Source: Balneola sp. (lineage in GTDB: Bacteria; Bacteroidota; Rhodothermia; Balneolales; Balneolaceae). Taken from it: a stretch of DNA of 9,117 nucleotides. The stretch is from assembly GCA_002730655.1 (NCBI GenBank), contig PCAT01000043.1:1-9117 (forward strand), written 5' to 3'. This document shows positions 1-6,404 of the stretch, in pieces. The position numbers were made by a program, and so were the translations under genes. Numbering within the stretch: position 1 is the stretch's first letter; every line of letters starts with the position of its first letter. The notes under the pieces are model-generated. The model ran no database searches. It was not told the DNA's origin and worked only from the letters and a program-made list of their open reading frames with translations.

Positions 1-1273
1 CACCATATGCATCACCACCAAAGTCTACTAATCTAATTTGCATTCTGTTGGGCAGTGTCACTTCGTCGGGCGTGTAGAAATCTAAACGTAAATTAGTTAA
101 TTTAGTCCCGTCGATTCCGTCGTCTTTTTTGCCTACCGGACTTACTCCTTTAAAAAACTCTACAATAGCATAACCACGATTCTCATAATACAAGGTATTA
201 TTACCATTTATTTCAATTTCAGTCAATGATGCCTGATCCCAGCTTCTTGTGAAATCAGTTTCTTTCATATTACTGTACTCAGGATAAGCTTCCTTGTAGT
301 CTTTATAAGTATCGCTGAATATTGAAAGAACATATGCTGGATCGTGCGTAGGCACAGGCGCTGCAGATACTTCAGGAAATTTATAGAAGAATAAATTGTC
401 GATAAAGATCGTTGCATCGCCCTCAAATTTAAACTCTTTGATACTTTCTAATGAAACACCGCTAAAAAGATCCAATGAGATATCTACATATTGCCAAGAG
501 TTTTTACGCACACCAATACTACTTGCTTTTTCTTCTCCATCGCTACTAATTAAGCTAAAGTTTAACGCCTCAGATTCTTGGGTCCAATAATTAAAGAATA
601 CTCCATCCATGTTAGTAACATCGAGAGGGTTCTCTAGTACGAGATGATGAAAATCGAGGTTCTTAAGCTTTAGAAGAATATCTTCTTCTTCTGTATCCTC
701 CATGTAAAAAAAGCTTGCTTCTGTTGTTTGTCCAAGATCAGGAGTAAAATCAGTATTTTCTAAGTCAGTAAACTTGTCGCTAAATACAGAAATAACATTA
801 CTAGCTTCTCGTTCTTCTAGTACTGCTGAGCTATCAGGGCCATCTTTAACGGGATCGTCTCCGTAAAAAAGTATATCATCAAGAATTACAGTTGTCTCAC
901 CATCCACTATTATGCCATCGATTTGGGATAAGTTAATATCTTCCCCAAAAGACAATAAGGGTATTTGCATATCACGCCAAGAATTATCAGATGGACAACA
1001 TATTGTTACCTGTTTTGATGAATTATCATCTTGTAGAAGAGTAAATTTTAATTCACCTGTAATTTCACTCCAAACATTGAAGTATATATTAGTTCTTGTT
1101 GAAAGATCTAATTTTGATTCAAACTCTATTTTTTGACTGTCTAAATTTTCTAATACGATGACATTGTTACCTTCTATAGATTTGAAATTTGCCTCAGTAG
1201 TACTCGTCGAATCTACTGCTAATTGGATATTTGTAGCTGTTTCATATTCCTCACTAAATATTGAAATTACTGT
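1..1273 (-). repeat. Three related C-terminal beta-sandwich modules of the GH81 protein
   Basis: Three protein-level repeats follow the catalytic unit. They begin with VISIFSEEY (residue 786), VISVFSDKF (residue 945) and VLSIFSDTY (residue 1099), corresponding to about 1273-863, 799-377 and 334 to the edge. Modules 1 and 2 end in ILDDILFYG and IFIDNLFFYK, and share an internal N-x-W segment (NVWSE, NYWTQ) and an N-S-W strand (DNSWRDM, KNSWQYV). Module 3 contains TDF..SWDQAS, also partly seen in module 2 as TDF..DLGQTT. I read them as jelly-roll carbohydrate-binding-like domains of the type found on Bacteroidota beta-glucanases. The binding role is inference. They are well diverged at sequence level, so they are not a recent DNA duplication. 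Modules 1 and 2 are joined by a short acidic linker. Confidence 0.75.
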
Positions 1274-3625
1274 TAGAGGATTGAACTCAGGTGTTGTCTT
1301 CGGCCGTCCAATTGTATCTGCTGGCATTGAACGATTAAATACCTTGGTCTCTCTTCCCGGAACCTCAAAGGAAAAGCCGTTGGAGAAGGTTACTTTTTTT
1401 GTGTTAGGATCTGAGTTATAGGCAACATAGGATGTATCACCATCAGAATTTACAAATACATTATAGGTTGGGATATTTGCTTGGACTTCTGTGTTTACTT
1501 GCCCGAGCTTGCTCATATTATACAACCAGTGCATGGTTTGTCCTTTTGACTCACCCTCTGATTTGCTATAGTCAGGTTTGTTTTTAAAATGGTTAATTGC
1601 TAAGTCAGCATCAGAGAGTGCTAAATACTTCCAAACTATGTCTTCCCAATCGTAAGTGTGACCACCTTTTGTTTCTACAATTTTATTGAAATTCTGCATT
1701 ATGTATTCTGGATACTTTCCTAAATACATAGATCCTGACGATATCGGTAAGAAGTTTATACCTCTAATCTTTTCAATATCAGAGCTAAACCAAGTTCCGT
1801 GATAACCGCCTGAACCCCATACAATACCAAGAGCATCATGGGCAAAACTTTCTGGGAAGACTTCGTTATCAACATCAAACCAATATTGATATATAGCCTC
1901 AGCTTCAATAGTATAGAGGTAAGCCCCAAGATCTCGAATGTCATCTTGTCCTGTAATCTCACCCCATAAAAAAGTACCTATCGCGTAGTTCATTGCTTCA
2001 GAGCTTGATTCTTGATTATTACCTCTTTTAAACTGTGCATGTCCAGCTGCCCAACTATGACCAGCATATATATCAAAATTCCTTAGATATGGATACGTTC
2101 TTTTACCTCTTTCCCAATTACTTGCATTTCTAACGAGTAAGTTGACCATACCCCCCCAATTATCCTGGGATGCCCATATGCTGTCATATTGGGCAACAGT
2201 TGCTGCGGCATAAATAGCATATCCATGATGGAAGTGTTGATCATTTAATGAGGTGTTGGCACCATGGCTGGATGGGAATCCAATTAATACCTGCCAGTCT
2301 TCATCGAAATAATACTGTTGATTACCGCCTGCAGTAAACCAGTTTTCAAGTCCAATTTTTAGTTCATCCAAGAGTTTATTCTTAGCACTTAAATCACCTA
2401 ATTGATCAGCTATGTGGATGAGCTGTGCGAGTTTACCCATTGCTTTACCACTATTATAAGTATCCTTATTGGAAGGGAGTGGAATACCAACTTCTTGATT
2501 CACATAGTCTAATAGTAGAGACCTGTCATAATCCCCTAAATCTGGTAAGTTTGGTAAAATACCGATGAAAGTATTATTTGTTGTGAAGCTGTTACCCTCT
2601 AATACTTTCATGGCGCCTCGAGGTGAGTTGTAGGAGTAGCTGGTTAATGGATCACTGGTATTAATCCAATGATGCCTGTAAAGTGCTTGGAGGGTTTCAT
2701 TAACATATGATTCAGATTCTTCCATCAGAGTTGTGGTAACGTTGTATGTCACCGTCACTTTATTGGTTTGCGAATCATAATCCCAATCTGCCTTGGTATC
2801 TTCAACAAAGGCATAGGCATGCTTTTTAAAGAAATTAAATGTAGTCATGCTAGTATCTGGCAATAATGCTATGGAAAGAAAACCTTGATCATTAAGGCTT
2901 GACACTAAAGGAAAATCAGAAGACCAGGATGAACCTGAAGGGCCAAATATTCCAAAATGCTTACCATCGATAGTAATGCCTAGAACATGTCCTCCTTGAT
3001 GCCAAAAGGTAGATTCATCATCACTCGTTAAACTAATTTTTGCCCCGTTAGATTTGAAAAAGACAAAAGGTAAACCATGTCCAAATGTCGCCTCTAAGCT
3101 AGTAGAATCGGTTTTCCATGTTGTAGTTGCTGTCCAATCGGAATAATTCGTTGCTTTGAACTCAGTAGTGACTCCCTCAAGGCCCACATTTAATTCCCCA
3201 TCGGTAAAATAGGTATAGTATCTATCTGAAAAATCCTTACTCACTGGTGCATGCCCTAATGTTAATCCTGATGTGGTTACATCAAATTGGAACGGATGCG
3301 CAAATGCATAAACTGGTTCACTCTCAATGTCTGTCTGGCTAAGAAATAAGATATTACTCCAGAATTTATTGGTTATAACAGGTCTATTTCTGGATGACCA
3401 ATTTGGGAAGTTAAATGCTCCATCAACATTTGGTAAGATGGCATTTCCGTCTTCATCCGATGCACTAGACTCTCCCGCAGGAAGTTCTACGGTGTAACTC
3501 CCCTTTCCGATTATTCTTTTTTGTGCATAAAGATTAGTAAGATCTAGGATTAATACTGATAAGACTATAAGCATTACCAGACCACTGTTAAAATAAATCG
3601 TATTTTTTCCCGAAGCGCTTCCCAT
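1..3625 (-). CDS. Secreted GH81 endo-beta-1,3-glucanase (laminarinase), C-terminus off left edge
   Basis: An uninterrupted minus-strand frame of 1208 codons reaches the window edge without a stop. The ATG at 3623-3625 is the first after an in-frame TAA and is followed by a signal peptide (hydrophobic core about residues 15-28, likely cleavage after ...NLYA). Residues about 40-765 match glycoside hydrolase family 81, inverting endo-beta-1,3-glucanases acting on laminarin and related glucans. Visible hallmarks are NDQHFHHG (D462, expected general acid), AGHSWAAG (521-528) and NQESSSEAMN (E539 and E543, one expected to be the base). Residues 785 onward carry three related modules, described separately. 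The only cysteines seen are the adjacent pair C876-C877. The protein is much longer than a bare GH81 catalytic unit of about 700 residues. No Shine-Dalgarno is evident. It is divergent from a binding-protein gene and a TonB receptor gene, which supports a role in extracellular glucan breakdown. A type IX sorting domain beyond the edge is likely but unseen. Confidence 0.95.
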   Translation of the reverse strand, partial: MGSASGKNTIYFNSGLVMLIVLSVLILDLTNLYAQKRIIGKGSYTVELPAGESSASDEDGNAILPNVDGAFNFPNWSSRNRPVITNKFWSNILFLSQTDIESEPVYAFAHPFQFDVTTSGLTLGHAPVSKDFSDRYYTYFTDGELNVGLEGVTTEFKATNYSDWTATTTWKTDSTSLEATFGHGLPFVFFKSNGAKISLTSDDESTFWHQGGHVLGITIDGKHFGIFGPSGSSWSSDFPLVSSLNDQGFLSIALLPDTSMTTFNFFKKHAYAFVEDTKADWDYDSQTNKVTVTYNVTTTLMEESESYVNETLQALYRHHWINTSDPLTSYSYNSPRGAMKVLEGNSFTTNNTFIGILPNLPDLGDYDRSLLLDYVNQEVGIPLPSNKDTYNSGKAMGKLAQLIHIADQLGDLSAKNKLLDELKIGLENWFTAGGNQQYYFDEDWQVLIGFPSSHGANTSLNDQHFHHGYAIYAAATVAQYDSIWASQDNWGGMVNLLVRNASNWERGKRTYPYLRNFDIYAGHSWAAGHAQFKRGNNQESSSEAMNYAIGTFLWGEITGQDDIRDLGAYLYTIEAEAIYQYWFDVDNEVFPESFAHDALGIVWGSGGYHGTWFSSDIEKIRGINFLPISSGSMYLGKYPEYIMQNFNKIVETKGGHTYDWEDIVWKYLALSDADLAINHFKNKPDYSKSEGESKGQTMHWLYNMSKLGQVNTEVQANIPTYNVFVNSDGDTSYVAYNSDPNTKKVTFSNGFSFEVPGRETKVFNRSMPADTIGRPKTTPEFNPLTVISIFSEEYETATNIQLAVDSTSTTEANFKSIEGNNVIVLENLDSQKIEFESKLDLSTRTNIYFNVWSEITGELKFTLLQDDNSSKQVTICCPSDNSWRDMQIPLLSFGEDINLSQIDGIIVDGETTVILDDILFYGDDPVKDGPDSSAVLEEREASNVISVFSDKFTDLENTDFTPDLGQTTEASFFYMEDTEEEDILLKLKNLDFHHLVLENPLDVTNMDGVFFNYWTQESEALNFSLISSDGEEKASSIGVRKNSWQYVDISLDLFSGVSLESIKEFKFEGDATIFIDNLFFYKFPEVSAAPVPTHDPAYVLSIFSDTYKDYKEAYPEYSNMKETDFTRSWDQASLTEIEINGNNTLYYENRGYAIVEFFKGVSPVGKKDDGIDGTKLTNLRLDFYTPDEVTLPNRMQIRLVDFGGDAYG
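3612..3621. promoter_or_regulatory. Possible LacI-family operator within the GH81 start region
   Basis: GAAGCGCTTC is a perfect 10-bp palindrome with a central CG-type core like those bound by LacI-family repressors. It covers codons 2-5 of the GH81 gene (coding G-S-A-S). A similar sequence lies 213 bp away, centre to centre, on the other side of the divergent region. Palindromes of this length occur by chance, so the pairing carries most of the weight. Confidence 0.35.
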
Positions 3626-3649
3626 AATTCTCAGATTTTTAGTTTAGAC

Positions 3650-3665
3650 GTAATTATATAATTAC
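3650..3665 (-). promoter_or_regulatory. 16-bp perfect palindrome containing a TATAAT -10-like box for GH81
   Basis: GTAATTATATAATTAC equals its own reverse complement. On the minus strand it contains TATAAT (3658-3653), which would place transcription start near 3646 and leave a leader of about 20 bases before the GH81 ATG. The element 17 bases upstream is TTTATG, a poor -35; a TTTG-like run lies a little further up, at non-standard spacing. The site could be the GH81 core promoter, an operator overlapping it, or both. AT-rich composition makes chance palindromes more likely. Confidence 0.4.
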
Positions 3666-3760
3666 TTCTTCGTAACATAAACAAACAAAAGAGATTTTTT
3701 GCAATAAAAAGTATGAAATTATGTATTTATAAAAGTGCATTTAATTCAGCTTTGAGCATC

Positions 3761-3790
3761 TTTTATGCAAATTTATGCAAAATTATGCCA
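3761..3790. repeat. Three tandem 10-bp direct repeats, possible activator sites
   Basis: TTTTATGCAA, ATTTATGCAA and AATTATGCCA follow each other with exact 10-bp spacing and share TTATGC[AC]A. The period is close to one helical turn, so bound proteins would sit on the same DNA face. An inverted partial copy, GTGCAT, lies at 3735-3740. The array is about 140 bp from both start codons, a plausible position for a shared activator. No regulator gene is in the window to assign it to. Confidence 0.5.
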
Positions 3791-3824
3791 ATTATTGCTC
3801 TTATCATATAGTTAAACTAAATTG

Positions 3825-3834
3825 GAAGCGTTTC
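3825..3834. promoter_or_regulatory. Possible LacI-family operator upstream of the binding-protein gene
   Basis: GAAGCGTTTC is an imperfect palindrome (four of five pairs match) in the context TTGGAAGCGTTTCTT, which resembles LacI-family operators. It shares GAAGCG-TTC with the site at 3612-3621. It lies about 90 bases upstream of the 3927 start and about 40 bases upstream of the TATTATAGT element, so it could act as a distal or looping operator. The assignment is inference. Confidence 0.35.
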
Positions 3835-3926
3835 TTAAAAAAAATCTGTGAATCAGCCCTAATTTTTAAGATATTATAGTACAAGACAAATTCGATAACA
3901 TAACTTTAACTAAATAGAACATAAGT

Positions 3927-6320
3927 ATGAATATTTCTACTATTAATAAAACAATGCTGTCATTTGCATTGGTAGTTTCTTCATTTGGTTTTATTACTCA
4001 GAGTCAAGCACAATACACATTATATGGTGACAACATTGTCATTAATGGTGATTTTTCTGCTGCAGACTCTTCATGGGAACCTAATGGAGATAGAGGTACT
4101 GCCTCGTTTGATGCTGGTAATCTAGATATCGTAGTGAACACATCAGGTAACATGTGGGAATTCCAAGTCTATCAGATATTATCAGAAACTCAAATAGCTG
4201 CTCTAGCTGAAGGTGGTGATTGGGAATTAAGCTTTGACGCGGCAAGTCCAGATGGCGCCAAAACATTTCACGTTTTCTTAGGAGAAAATGGTGGTAGTTG
4301 GAGTCGCTATTGGGCAGCCGATGGTGACGGTCTAGTTACCGTTGATGGTGATATGAAAACATACACCTTAAACACTAACGTTAAAGAAGTATGGACAAGT
4401 GGAATGAAATTGGGTTTTGAAGTTGCTGCTGATGATGCTGACCTAGTAATTGATAACATCGCACTGCGGACAAAAAAGTCAAGTGTAGTCTTCAATGGAG
4501 ATTTCAGCTTGGTTGATTCTGCAAGTGGTGCTCCACAAGGATTTTCTGGTGGTGTAGTACAAAATGGAGAGATGGCCTTCTTGGATATCCCTGGAGAAGG
4601 AAATCAGTGGGAAGTTCAGTCTATGCAAGTACTTACTCAGGAGCAGAAAGATTCAATTTACGCTCCAGGGCCATATGAATTATCTTTTGATGCTTACACA
4701 GATGAAGGTACCAATGATATTCACGTGTATTTTGGTGAAAGAGGTGGTGGATGGGAGCGTTACTTCGGAAACGAATTTGGTGATGGCAAGCTCACTCTCG
4801 ACACAGAAAAGAAAAAATACATTTTAGAGACACCCATCAACAAAGTATGGGGCGACATGCAAGTTGGTTTTGAGGTTAACTTCCAAGCAGGTAATATTTT
4901 TATTGATAACTTAGCAATAACTAGAATTACTGAAATACCACCAGCAGCGCCTGAAGTTGCGGTAGCAACTGAAAATGGTATAGTTTCAATTGGTGTATCT
5001 GATGCAGGTGCAGCAACGTATGAAGTATATTTCGCTGATAGTGCGTTTACTGACTATACAGGTGGAGCTTTAATCGCAACGCTTGATGCGACTACCGGTT
5101 TAACCGCGACGCATAGCGTTCCAGCGCCACATGCTTCAATGGTAAAAACTTTTGATGCATATTATGGTGTAATTGGTAGAACAGCTAAAGGGACTCCTGG
5201 CCCTATGACTGCTGCTATGATTAATACACCAACTTCAGTAGCTCCAAACTATATCTATGAGTTAAGTGCGGCAGCTGTCGAAGCAGCGGCAGGTGCTCTT
5301 GAATCTGGAGTTGTACCGCCAGCAACTGCACTTGCATCGTTTTTCCCTGATGACTACAAACCATTTACGATTGATTCAAACAGTTTGACAGTTGAAGGTA
5401 ATGCACCAGAAGGTGGTGACGCTGATGCATCTGCAAAATTTTGGGTCGGTTTCGAAAATATAACAGGCGCTAATATGATGGTTTTCTATGCTGAAATGAC
5501 AGATGATGTTATCGTACCTGCTGCTGCTTCTGATAATGGCGGTGGTGGATGGGACTATGATAGCTGGGAAGCTGGTATAGGCGCTTATAGTCCTGACTTT
5601 ATAGTTGGTTCTGATCACCAAAGCTTCGAAGCAGGTGATGAGCCAGATTATCAGTTAAGAGCAGGTTTAATGGACGTTAATGGACCATATATTCATGGTT
5701 GGGACGGTGGATCTGGTAGCGGTGATTTCAACCAGTTGGTTGGGAATTCAGCTACGATTGCTGATACTTCAACTGCAGGTGTGGTGAGACTATTAACTAT
5801 TCTAAGTACAATTGAATTTAGTGGTGTTAATACCGAATCTGATAATTTTGAGTTTCCAACTGGTGAGGGAGTTTCGACAATGATGTTTAATCTTGCCATT
5901 AATGATAACGATGCCACAGGGCGTGATTACCAAGGTTGTTGGTCTTCTAAATGTACTGGGCAATGGTGGAATACTCCAGCTAATTGGGAAGTTGTTGCTC
6001 TAGTTGGTAGTGCGGCAGTTGTTTCCAATGAAGATGAAGTTGCAAGCACACCTCTTGAATATTCATTAGATCAAAATTATCCAAATCCATTTAACCCTTC
6101 AACTAATATACAATTCACTCTTGCAGCCACTTCAAATGTGACTCTCGAGGTCTATAATATGTTAGGTCAGAAAGTAGCTACTTTACTTCAAGGACAAAAA
6201 ATGAATGCGGGTAATCATACTCAAGTATTTGACGCTTCTAGATTCGCTTCAGGTATGTATGTGTATAGAATTAGTACACCTAATTTTGTGCAATCAAGAA
6301 CAATGATGCTAATCAAATAA
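3927..6320 (+). CDS. Secreted multidomain carbohydrate-binding protein with type IX sorting domain
   Basis: This 797-residue protein starts with a signal peptide (residues 1-29, cleavage likely after SQAQ). Residues 36-184 and 186-334 are two homologous beta-sandwich modules of CBM4/CBM4_9-like character, each starting with NGDFS and ending in a [VI]-x-IDN-[IL]-A strand. Residues about 338-435 resemble a fibronectin-III-like spacer. Residues about 440-700 look like a CBM9/DOMON-type domain: YAEMTDDVIV, a W-D-Y-D-S-W-E segment and LAINDND..GR near the end, with a C671/C676 pair that may form a disulfide. Residues 711-797 form a type A sorting domain (YPNPFNPST at 718-726, then VTLEVYNMLGQKV and a G-M-Y-V-Y-R strand) that directs export and surface attachment by the type IX system. 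No catalytic motif is recognised, so I infer a surface glycan-binding role. It is divergent from GH81 and followed by a TonB receptor gene, which suggests beta-1,3-glucan as ligand. CDS certain; domain names moderately sure. Confidence 0.92.
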   Translation: MNISTINKTMLSFALVVSSFGFITQSQAQYTLYGDNIVINGDFSAADSSWEPNGDRGTASFDAGNLDIVVNTSGNMWEFQVYQILSETQIAALAEGGDWELSFDAASPDGAKTFHVFLGENGGSWSRYWAADGDGLVTVDGDMKTYTLNTNVKEVWTSGMKLGFEVAADDADLVIDNIALRTKKSSVVFNGDFSLVDSASGAPQGFSGGVVQNGEMAFLDIPGEGNQWEVQSMQVLTQEQKDSIYAPGPYELSFDAYTDEGTNDIHVYFGERGGGWERYFGNEFGDGKLTLDTEKKKYILETPINKVWGDMQVGFEVNFQAGNIFIDNLAITRITEIPPAAPEVAVATENGIVSIGVSDAGAATYEVYFADSAFTDYTGGALIATLDATTGLTATHSVPAPHASMVKTFDAYYGVIGRTAKGTPGPMTAAMINTPTSVAPNYIYELSAAAVEAAAGALESGVVPPATALASFFPDDYKPFTIDSNSLTVEGNAPEGGDADASAKFWVGFENITGANMMVFYAEMTDDVIVPAAASDNGGGGWDYDSWEAGIGAYSPDFIVGSDHQSFEAGDEPDYQLRAGLMDVNGPYIHGWDGGSGSGDFNQLVGNSATIADTSTAGVVRLLTILSTIEFSGVNTESDNFEFPTGEGVSTMMFNLAINDNDATGRDYQGCWSSKCTGQWWNTPANWEVVALVGSAAVVSNEDEVASTPLEYSLDQNYPNPFNPSTNIQFTLAATSNVTLEVYNMLGQKVATLLQGQKMNAGNHTQVFDASRFASGMYVYRISTPNFVQSRTMMLIK
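4032..4928 (+). repeat. Tandem pair of CBM4-like modules in the binding protein
   Basis: Residues 36-184 (4032-4478) and 186-334 (4482-4928) align along their whole length. Shared landmarks are NGDFS, NxWE[FV]Q followed by QxL[ST]xxQ, [WY]ELSFDA, HV[FY][FL]GExGGxWxRY[WF], K[EK]VW and [LV]GFEV, with a closing IDN. They are about 149 residues each with almost no linker between them. The DNA has diverged, so this is an old duplication. Paired modules of this kind usually raise avidity for long polysaccharides; the ligand is inferred only from the neighbouring GH81. Confidence 0.85.
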
Positions 6321-6343
6321 GTATAACTACATAGTATAAATTT

Positions 6344-6381
6344 AAAATCGAATCCGAGCTTTGCTTGGGTTCGATTTTTTT
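6344..6381 (+). terminator. Strong intrinsic terminator after the binding-protein gene
   Basis: AAAATCGAATCCGAGC (6344-6359) pairs over all 16 positions with GCTTGGGTTCGATTTT (6363-6378), with two G-U pairs, around a TTT loop. The 3' arm runs into a T tract (6375-6381). It starts 24 bases after the TAA of the binding-protein gene and ends 23 bases before the TonB receptor ATG, so it should stop or reduce transcription into the receptor gene. The A-rich 5' end also gives some reverse-strand potential, but no convergent gene uses it. Confidence 0.9.
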
Positions 6382-6404
6382 AATTCATTAATAATTTGCG
6401 AGAA

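Larger units (their letters stand above)
3626..3926. other. Divergent intergenic regulatory region
   Basis: This 301-bp AT-rich stretch separates the divergent GH81 and binding-protein genes and contains no credible ORF or RNA gene. It should hold both promoters. It contains a 16-bp palindrome next to the GH81 start, three phased 10-bp repeats near its middle and a LacI-like site toward the right. For the rightward gene, the only promoter-like element I see is TATTATAGT at 3872-3880, about 50 bases before the ATG and without a recognisable upstream box. Neither start has a Shine-Dalgarno, as expected for Bacteroidota-type genomes. Confidence 0.8.

Noticed and set aside
396..1421. Plus-strand ORFs of 64-87 residues at 396-590, 912-1136 and 1158-1421
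   Set aside because: They lie opposite the continuous GH81 frame and its C-terminal modules, and show no family features of their own.
2151..2157. Run of seven C residues in the GH81 gene as a possible frameshift
   Set aside because: The same frame carries GH81 motifs on both sides (D462 region before, AGHSWAAG and ESSSE after), so the frame is intact here.
3761..3790. CRISPR-like array or slipped-strand repeat
   Set aside because: The units are only 10 bp with no spacers and occur three times, which fits a regulatory site better.
3626..3926. Riboswitch or small RNA in the divergent gap
   Set aside because: No extended stem structure, terminator-like hairpin or known aptamer core was found; only short palindromes and repeats.
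4081..5917. Minus-strand and alternate-frame ORFs inside the binding-protein gene
   Set aside because: The 797-codon frame has a signal peptide, domains and a sorting signal throughout; the others are low-complexity shadows.
5247..6026. Catalytic domain in residues about 441-700 of the binding protein
   Set aside because: No recognisable glycosidase or lyase active-site motif; the visible strands fit a CBM9/DOMON-type binding domain better.
6360..6404. Bacteroidota-type promoter (TTTG then TAnnTTTG) overlapping the terminator for the receptor gene
   Set aside because: ATAATTTG at 6391-6398 misses the TA positions and the spacing to the upstream TTTG is too long; kept only as one option for receptor expression.
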